From NCBI GenBank assembly GCA_023053575.1, contig JAKZAP010000011.1, positions 6,014,001 through 6,078,000 on the forward strand: a DNA stretch of 64,000 bases. Reading direction: 5' to 3'. This DNA is from Branchinecta lynchi (Eukaryota > Arthropoda > Branchiopoda > Anostraca > Branchinectidae). The translations under genes and the position numbers were made by a program. The notes beneath the pieces were generated by a model. That model saw only the letters and a list, made by a program, of their open reading frames with translations. It was not told the origin of the DNA and searched no databases. Positions 61,501 to 64,000 of this stretch are shown piece by piece (position 1 is the stretch's first letter; each line of letters opens with the position of its first letter).

Positions 61501-62525
61501 TAATTGTTACAGTTGTCGTCGTTATGACGCAGTTTTGTTTTGCGGGCCAAATGCACACATTGACGGCATTTTTCTAAAAGGTGATAAGCCACTGTTTTTT
61601 ATTGGGTTATTAGCAATGCACTAGCTATACTTGTATCCTACCTGTTTGATAGAAATTTCAGCATAATCGGAGCAACGACTACGGAGATACAGAGATGACA
61701 TGCGTCAATTCGCGGTCAAAGGGGAAGTATTTTTACTGTGCGTCCATACAGAGGAATAGGGCGCGAAGCTTTATTTCGTTGTAGTTTTGTAGCAGCTTGC
61801 TTCTTACTGTTCTTTTCATGTATAACCGGCTGATATTTGACAGCTTACATCAGTTTATTCATTTTCCTAGATTTTTGTGGCGCGATTTTGTAGATGTAGT
61901 TGAAATCTTCCAACTACAGCAATTTTCCGAAAAATCGTAGCGAATTTTGTAGCTTTATTGCGCGAAATTTGTGGCCGCCGAAAAATTGGGATATTCTGCG
62001 AATATTCGCGTCAGTGTGAACGCACAGTTAGTTGTACCTGTGTAATCTTTAAAATATAGGACTTCGACGATATCACCTTTTGGCACGGGCGATATGCTAC
62101 TAGCCGGGGTAGCAACTAACCCTTTGGGAGACTATAGCCTAATAAAGTAGGCTATTTCACGGATTCTTAAGTTAGTAATCCGAATCCGTTTTTTTTATCA
62201 GTGCCAAGTGATTGTGCAGAGTATCATCGAGTCCCTGTCGTAGCTGTGCGTCATCTAAGGCGAATCGACGGAACTAATAAGGGGGAGGAAAGAGCGCCGA
62301 AAGGGTGTCCAAGTAGCTACTAGGCTCAGATATTTCGTTGTTTTCCACTTTTTTTCTTTTTTTTTCAGGGGGAGATTTACTTGCCAACGCTGCTTGAGGA
62401 TGAAGCCAGCCGGGAACTCCCAAATATTCATAAGTTCTACAGATCTCTGAGGCAATCTGTCTACGGAATCTTGTTCAACCTTTACCATCATACGTTCCTG
62501 GCCAACAAAGAGAAGGATAAGAAAG
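38753..62525 (+). CDS. FAM120A: FAM120A-like protein (constitutive coactivator of PPAR-gamma-like), 3' incomplete
   Basis: Eight exons with AG/GT borders and matching phases: 38753-38963, 41892-42064, 43466-43579, 47267-47413, 50877-51044, 52664-52859, 61091-61284, 62369-62525 (453 codons). Vertebrate FAM120 proteins are RNA-associated scaffolds or transcription cofactors with an N-terminal fold related to XPG nucleases. Matching segments are ILIDGESCLDRLYGGFFSDW, VCGGQWNRVVQFL, KGTPPPKIW, SLEDHHQEVIGFCRERHF, LNLNPNRLVVFASLLGNHIL, VSKEVLRMASGRHIRGLM and EIYLPTLLEDEA with RQSVYGILFNLY. The start is MMCLKDLQNYLE, where relatives have MGV-type starts, so Gly2 is Cys or Met here. An AG at 38744-38745 suggests the first exon may begin after a 5' UTR intron. 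The linker between exons 6 and 7 is far shorter than in human. The gene continues beyond the window. Confidence 0.9.
39378..41320 (+). mobile_element. Long non-coding repeat element, family K, copy 2
   Basis: It starts near CATGGCACTTGCCCTTCGGC and ends near CAAGTGCCATATGAAGTCGT, like copy 1 at 8250-10545. It has the same ~150-bp degenerate units with GATGAAACTTGG, CCGGACCGGATCCGG and G runs. A LINE 3' tail is inserted at about 40116-40172. Confidence 0.75.
40116..40172 (-). mobile_element. Extreme 3' end of the LINE family seen at 43590
   Basis: An (ATA)n-rich stretch followed by ACTGCAGTAAAAAGGCTTTC is identical in layout to the 3' end of the LINE at 43590-43650. The copy is truncated to about 55 bp. 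Confidence 0.7.
41892..42064 (+). CDS. FAM120A: FAM120A-like exon 2
   Basis: The acceptor CTTCTCTTCTAG precedes a segment reading DWVCGGQWNRVVQFLSTIVH and AIYFDGTLAGSRFEDWKAEE. The donor is GTATGA. It matches the human DWVSGGQWNHM region. Confidence 0.9.
42318..42623 (+). mobile_element. Family C TIR element, copy 2
   Basis: 306 bp bounded by GAGCGTGTTCCACCC and ATGGAACACGCTC. The interior closely follows copy 1, including TTCGTGACGTCATGCGTAGT. Confidence 0.82.
42636..42700 (-). mobile_element. Short 3' end of the CR1-like LINE seen at 49610
   Basis: ACTTAATTCGCACATCGGAG and TAAGGTCCATGATG match 49633-49700, where they follow the CR1-like C-terminal coding part. Confidence 0.6.
43466..43579 (+). 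CDS. FAM120A: FAM120A-like exon 3
   Basis: The acceptor TTTCTTGTAG precedes ILRHVTTKGTPPPKIWWISP and LVFTLRQLQVPV. The donor is GTAAGTTAAG. It has 38 codons in phase 0/0. The human equivalent reads VQNKGTPPPKVWFLPP. Confidence 0.9.
43590..45240 (-). mobile_element. Non-LTR retrotransposon with reverse transcriptase, frameshifted
   Basis: Minus-strand frames run in order: FEPELTDETDDNLIDF, INTEIQLPLYEIFKKSY, then KNGSRQIPSNYRPVSLTSIP, QFGFMRRRSAEAQL, DLRKAFDKVPHKRLLLKL, PQGSVLGPLLFNIYINDL, PVMLYADDTKLYRGI (YADD catalytic site), and the C-terminal WSFKNRIVEYWNNLPENVV up to the stop near 43649. Frame changes near 44570, 44350 and 45000 make it non-functional, and the endonuclease is missing (5' truncation). 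The 3' end has GGCGAAAGCC and an (ATA)n tail. It lies in the FAM120A intron after exon 3. Confidence 0.92.
45300..45465. repeat. Palindrome-rich repeat, second copy
   Basis: Same family as 3278-3560: AGTCGTTTTTACAGTTACCG, GGTATCGGAGACCACG and TCAGATACCACGGTCC. It lies directly upstream (on the plus strand) of the next LINE's tail. Confidence 0.55.
45466..46710 (-). mobile_element. Second LINE family: C-terminal RT part, interrupted
   Basis: Minus-strand frames give MHYAAEVWGCVDVPKVEVVQ, RYFKRILGVSES and SFWEKVMSLSRVRL, then, beyond an inserted repeat, CPMCGKMDEDVFHFMCECEG, a Cys/His cluster typical of LINE C-termini. The 3' end is GTGCAATAAATTCATTC with a (TTCA)n tail. Repeat F3 (45797-46236) splits it. 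Confidence 0.8.
45797..46236 (+). repeat. Dispersed repeat F3 inserted in a LINE
   Basis: It matches F1 (2622-3062) with landmarks CATGTGGAATTATCAGCTGC, CAACTCTTTCA and GACAAGCGCTAACAAG. The LINE reading frame is present on both sides, so F3 is a mobile or copied unit. Confidence 0.75.
46740..47260. other. Intron before FAM120A exon 4, repeat remnants
   Basis: It contains another GATACCATGGTATC-type palindromic stretch (46880-46980) and a short CR1-like piece (about 46980-47050: CATGTCACCTCGCCTGCGGC) similar to 49975-50000. There is no host coding signal. Confidence 0.5.
47267..47413 (+). CDS. FAM120A: FAM120A-like exon 4
   Basis: The acceptor is TTCTTTTCAG and the donor GTGAGAAAT. It reads LYSLEDHHQEVIGFCRERHF, DALLADSSDFAVF and PPRYLSASQLKLTTR, with strong identity to the human EDHHQEVIGFCRE segment. 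Confidence 0.95.
47530..47724. mobile_element. Family A hairpin element, copy 5
   Basis: From CGGTGCAAAACGGATAC to CAGCTTGGGCTTAAGAAATA. The left arm is shortened and the right arm is complete with its hammerhead-like motif. Confidence 0.75.
47606..47649 (+). ncRNA. Hammerhead-like motif, copy 5
   Basis: GAGC, CTGAAGA, stem II segment (GGACACTT...AAGGGCC), GAAATATA, GCTC. One stem II base has changed; the core and stem I are intact. Confidence 0.58.
47740..48230. other. Intron, unrecognised open frames
   Basis: Overlapping open frames on both strands (a plus frame of 60 codons at 47747-47929 and a minus frame of 154 at 47713-48177) show no known motif. The minus frame has a hydrophobic stretch. 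They are most likely unspecified mobile-element remnants. Confidence 0.35.
48284..48620 (-). mobile_element. LINE RT N-terminal fragment with 76-bp tandem duplication
   Basis: Minus strand reads VPSSFKIGLISPILKNGKKD, then YQPIAKGFTISKLFE, the start of a reverse transcriptase domain. A 76-bp unit (48296-48371) is repeated directly at 48372-48447 with few changes. Confidence 0.7.
48625..49600. other. Intron sequence, no gene recognised
   Basis: AT-rich intron between FAM120A exons 4 and 5. No repeat family from elsewhere in the window and no conserved coding segment is seen. Confidence 0.4.
49610..50290 (-). mobile_element. CR1-like LINE, C-terminal fragment
   Basis: The minus frame reads GRRRGDMLLTHKLYND, RQSHTRGHAKKLSKCHVNTR and RQNFFTERVVNDWNSLSEST. 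The RRGD...TRGH...FFxxRVVNDWNSL pattern is characteristic of CR1/L2-type LINE C-termini. Its 3' end (ACTTAATTCGCACTTCGGAG) has a short relative at 42636. A frameshift near 50080 links it to a second frame upstream. Confidence 0.8.
50355..50527 (-). mobile_element. Family A half-element, copy 6, with 12-bp target duplication
   Basis: A single 173-bp arm from AAATATTCTTTGAGCCCAAG to ACACAAACCTGTAATAA. GTCTTCCACCCT is repeated exactly on both sides (50343-50354 and 50528-50539). A duplication this long fits a target-primed retroelement better than a cut-and-paste MITE. Confidence 0.82.
50437..50480 (-). ncRNA. Hammerhead-like motif, copy 6
   Basis: Minus strand: CAGC, CTGACGA, GGACCCTT-loop-AAGGGCC, GAAATATC, GCTG. 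All core positions match, and stem I differs from copies 1 and 7 but remains paired. Confidence 0.62.
50877..51044 (+). CDS. FAM120A: FAM120A-like exon 5
   Basis: The acceptor is TTTTTATAG and the donor GTAAGC. It reads GTLETKELSIELAARKLNLN and PNRLVVFASLLGNHILTLGD, matching the human LDLNPNRFPIFAALLGNHIL. Confidence 0.95.
51240..52165 (+). mobile_element. Family J repeat, partial
   Basis: ~135-bp units with GGACAAGTAGTTCGTCCGGA and CATGCTGAATCCG. It ends at GGGATCCCATCGAAACCTTT followed by GGTCTTGTT. A tRNA-like piece (51701-51772) lies inside it. Confidence 0.6.
51701..51772 (+). tRNA. tRNA-Cys(GCA)-like sequence, probably a SINE head or pseudo-tRNA
   Basis: TTAGCTTAACCGATAGAGC resembles a D arm or A box, CAGACTGCAAATCGAG an anticodon arm with loop CTGCAAA (anticodon GCA), and GGTTTGCCCCT a diverged B box. 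The acceptor ends pair poorly. Confidence 0.4.
52664..52859 (+). CDS. FAM120A: FAM120A-like exon 6
   Basis: The acceptor is CTTTTGTTATAG. It reads IGLKQLVPALAGFVRDLSSI, SVFGSTSDPRVAKFQKCVYY and FRKFQNAVS. It ends one base into a codon at GTAAGAGC, and exon 7 begins with the two bases needed. Confidence 0.85.
53244..53530 (-). mobile_element. Family C TIR element, copy 4 (reverse)
   Basis: Starts GAGCGTGTTCCACACTACTT and ends GGTGGAACGCGCTC. The interior is the inverse of copies 1 and 2. Confidence 0.82.
55204..55556 (+). mobile_element. hAT-like MITE, family E, copy 2
   Basis: Starts CAGGGGCGTCACGACTGG and ends TCTAGTAACGCCTCTG, with flanks TTGACAAG and ATAACAAG (6 of 8). Long G and C homopolymers lie inside, including 20 C followed by 13 A at 55501-55533. 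Confidence 0.78.
55725..56465 (-). repeat. Family L long repeat, copy 2
   Basis: It is the inverse of 33955-34920: GGGCAATCTGGGCCCA and AAGTTTGAACTTGATAC units, ending with GAGCTCCGCAAAATTCCGTG and GGAACACTCCACT. Confidence 0.65.
57912..58117. mobile_element. Family A hairpin element, copy 7
   Basis: From AAATATTCCTTCAGCCCAAG to CGTTTTGCTCCGTCAAATAT. Both arms are present, and the left arm has lost the GAAATATA part. The right arm keeps the full hammerhead-like motif. Confidence 0.8.
58030..58073 (+). ncRNA. Hammerhead-like motif, copy 7
   Basis: GAGC, CTGAAGA, GGACCCTT-loop-AAGGGCC, GAAATATA, GCTC. All core positions match the consensus. Confidence 0.62.
58157..58615. mobile_element. 459-bp TIR element with coding remnant
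   Basis: AAAGTTTAACTGAAAAG (58157-58173) is perfectly inverted at 58599-58615. The interior holds a broken copy of the frame intact at 1554-1844 (MRYFVAPLFTNNRF, then CVVRT...DILNVVLE in another frame). Confidence 0.78.
58919..59076. mobile_element. 158-bp hairpin MITE
   Basis: TACACTG ends are followed by ~37-bp arms: CTGCAGTATTTGCTACTGGG with ATTAATCTTA, and the inverse AGATTAATCCCAGTAGCAAA with TACTGCAAG. It is non-coding and lies 480 bp upstream of the nested gene's promoter. Confidence 0.75.
59080..59550. other. Upstream region of the nested gene
   Basis: There is no recognised repeat or gene. This is the likely regulatory region of the gene starting near 59589. Confidence 0.4.
59558..59591 (+). 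promoter_or_regulatory. Core promoter of the nested gene: TATA box and TCAGTT initiator
   Basis: TATATAAAG at 59558-59566 is followed by ATCAGTTCAGTTCAG. The A of TCAGT at 59589 is 31 bp from the start of the TATA box, the expected spacing. TCA(G/T)T is the arthropod initiator. A transcript would then reach a 5' splice site (GAG/GTGAGT) at 59660. Confidence 0.75.
59589..59660 (+). other. Predicted non-coding first exon of the nested gene
   Basis: Bounded by the initiator and by the donor AATAGAG/GTGAGTAG. Acceptor candidates are TTGTAAACAG at 60037 and CATCTTTCAG at 60090. Both precede the start codon, so the protein is the same either way. Confidence 0.5.
60095..60877 (+). CDS. Uncharacterised single-span protein with YEEKP repeats (nested gene)
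   Basis: 260 residues, not recognised. The start MAAYPQV is chosen for its AAACATGG context and the acceptor just before it. Residues 1-50 are Pro/Ala/Gln-rich and 52-56 acidic. Residues 66-108 form a very hydrophobic stretch (WPILLPLLLIGLPAAIAVVV) interrupted by one Arg, and 110-130 are basic. Residues 135-162 hold about three repeats of PYQYEEK. A dibasic site RMRR precedes QNALPAL at 172-176. The C-terminal third has four Cys (203, 209, 249, 254) in CIERIVCE and KCRKFKC. There is no N-terminal signal peptide, so a type II membrane precursor cleaved at RMRR is my inference. The TATA promoter and GC-rich, well-biased codons indicate a highly expressed, possibly tissue-specific gene. It sits in FAM120A intron 7 region (between exons 6 and 7), same strand. 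Confidence 0.85.
   Translation: MAAYPQVLPQAMPNPGLPAMPQASLSANTAQQPFFLQQLYAPPAAVAETQGAEEEETFFAVVKKKWPILLPLLLIGLPAAIAVVVVVVVAVTRVVVVVVAGFFPNLFPSLKAKKPLRPLFKPRPYGGKHHKYADRPYQYEEKPYQYEEKPYQYEEKPGYEDKPYPEASYQGRMRRQNALPALSLGQITELAQIIIPMITSEECIERIVCEFSNTARQRIPYANLMINSASDVLLKNHPTLARAVKHGKCRKFKCTPLNGF
60918..60923 (+). terminator. Likely poly(A) signal (ATTAAA) of the nested gene
   Basis: ATTAAA lies 41 bp after the stop codon, in an AT-rich 3' UTR. It is the common variant of AATAAA. No canonical hexamer is closer. Confidence 0.55.
61091..61284 (+). CDS. FAM120A: FAM120A-like exon 7
   Basis: I chose the acceptor CCGCCCTTTCAG at 61090 because its phase fits exon 6. Upstream codons in the same frame remain open, so a more 5' acceptor is possible. 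It reads GAVGDSRPKPSGSQEEQTKS and PPVSKEVLRMASGRHIRGLM, and the donor is GTAAGTT. Confidence 0.82.
62369..62525 (+). CDS. FAM120A: FAM120A-like exon 8
   Basis: The acceptor is TTTTTTTTTCAG and the donor GTAAGCC. It reads GEIYLPTLLEDEASRELPNI and KFYRSLRQSVYGILFNLYHH, matching human GEIKIAVSIEDEANKDLP and RQYVYGVLFSL. It ends one base into the next codon. Confidence 0.93.
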
Positions 62526-64000
62526 GTAAGCCAACTCAGGACTGAAACAGACTCCTTTGTGGTTGCAGTAAGGCCTTTCGTCAGTAGCGTAGTAAAAGAA
62601 AATAGAACAGCGTCCTTTTGACGTCTCCCTCCCTTCTAGCGATTGAGCAAGTACAATGAGCTGATCAAGAAGAATCTTCGTTATCACACAACCCTCAATA
62701 CCAAACTTGATCACAGGATGTTGTTTGAGAAATCTTGATAAGCGCTAAATATGTAAATTGGCCAAATAGTAGGAACTAAATATTTTGTGTGACAGATAAA
62801 GGGTGTGAGCAGGACTAGTCTGATAAAAGCCACAATAGGAATATCACTATATTTAGCATAAATTTAGTTTCAGTCACATTTCCTGACACGGAGCTTAAAG
62901 TAGCGTGCACACACAGTCCAAATTTCGCAGTCCGGTGCGAATTTCCTTCTCTGCTCCAGATTTTTGACGTATCGCATGCGGATTCGGTCCGATAATTTCG
63001 TTCCGATTTGAGTAGAAAATATTCTACTTTTTCCGGAGTGAATCATAGGTCCTCATACCAAGTTTCATCAAAATATCTCATTCCCTTCGGGAGTTATCGT
63101 GCTTACAGACGGACGGACAACTTTTGCGATGTCATAGGTATCCCTCCACTTATGTTTTGGGATCCCAAAAATTATAAGCTGTGTTGCTTGTGTTTGGAAT
63201 TTAAAATGTTTATACGTGTTATCTAATGTCAGCTGCAAAACCATGTTTGTTAGAGAAAGATCTTGGCTGCAAGTGTCTACTGAATGCGAGATACCAGGTA
63301 GACAAACTTAAATGTTCACTAGGCTATCTACAGGAGGTCTGAATATTTGTACAGTTCATGTTTTTACAGTTGAACAGCGACATTTCATACACTTGCTGCA
63401 ATAAAAGGAAAATACTGGTCAATCTAAGCAGTTCCTTAATTGCATCTTTCTTTGATACTCCTCAGAACTGTTCAAGTTACATAGGCTACACCTCCTGTAT
63501 TTTATCGAAACATTAAAAATAGAAATTTTTTAATGAACAGAGAATTTGCAAACAAAGAATATTTAATTTGCAAACATACGGCAATCAATCAGCATCATCT
63601 GTATAGATGATGCTGATCAGATGATGCTGCTATGCAGTGGATTTTTCAAATCTGGGGCCAAGTTTCCCGTCCCAATTTCGTTTTATCTGAAAAACCTGCA
63701 GGGCATAAGGCTGCGAACTTCGCATGCGCGTTTTCGCGTGCGGAATCTTACCGGACTGTGTGTGCACTTAGCTTAATGGGGAGAGAGCTTGAAAATCGGT
63801 CATATAAACTTGCGATAGGTCCGGTCTAGTCAGTCCACCTTAAAAGAAGGTGGCTTAATAAGTCCATGGTATAAAGTCTCTATGCCCTTTATGTTCCTTG
63901 ACCTAAAGATCCTCGAAACGTTAGTTGCGTTTTTGCAGATACCATGGTATCTGATCAACGGTCTAAAGTCGTTTTTGCAGTTAGCGTGGGGTCTGATACC
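62526..64000. other. Intron after FAM120A exon 8; repeats only
   Basis: No further FAM120A exon is recognised. A family J end in reverse (about 63020-63175: ACCAAGTTTCATCAAAATAT to TTTTGGGATCCCAAAAATT), a small GCATCATCT palindrome at 63590-63630, and a GATACCATGGTATC-type repeat at the end are present. Confidence 0.5.

Overview
The window is nuclear DNA from an animal with long, repeat-filled, GT-AG introns. It is probably an arthropod and perhaps a crustacean. The arthropod inference rests mainly on one promoter, a TATA box with a TCAGTT initiator about 30 bp downstream, and on the low-complexity secreted or membrane protein it drives. The species cannot be read from the sequence.

There are four host genes. 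(1) 3087-27974, + strand: the last nine coding exons of IMP dehydrogenase, from the first CBS domain to the stop codon. The first ~125 residues lie upstream of the window. (2) 30410-30796, - strand: PAM16/TIM16 (Magmas), a mitochondrial import-motor subunit with an uninterrupted coding region. (3) 38753-62525, + strand: eight coding exons of a FAM120A-like gene (constitutive coactivator of PPAR-gamma-like), whose 3' end is outside the window. (4) 59589-60877, + strand: a separate gene nested in the seventh FAM120A intron. It encodes a 260-residue protein with one hydrophobic segment, a short Tyr/Glu/Lys/Pro repeat and a dibasic cleavage-type site, of unknown function.

The rest is mostly mobile DNA. 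At least four LINE families are present as broken copies: an RT copy at 43590-45240 with a second copy at 17087-17925, and others at 13380-14290, 45466-46710 and 49610-50290, plus smaller fragments. There are many short terminal-inverted-repeat elements, several nested inside one another with readable target-site duplications. There are also long non-coding repeats built of degenerate ~135-150 bp units that share a GATGAAACTTGG core.

The most interesting signal is a hairpin element family (seven copies). It carries a 44-nt motif matching the hammerhead ribozyme core (CUGANGA, stem II, GAAA, AUAU or close variant), and its stem I varies compensatorily between copies. This suggests a Penelope-like or retrozyme-like origin. 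The host genes have unrelated housekeeping roles (GTP synthesis, mitochondrial import, RNA or transcription cofactor), and nothing suggests that they work together.
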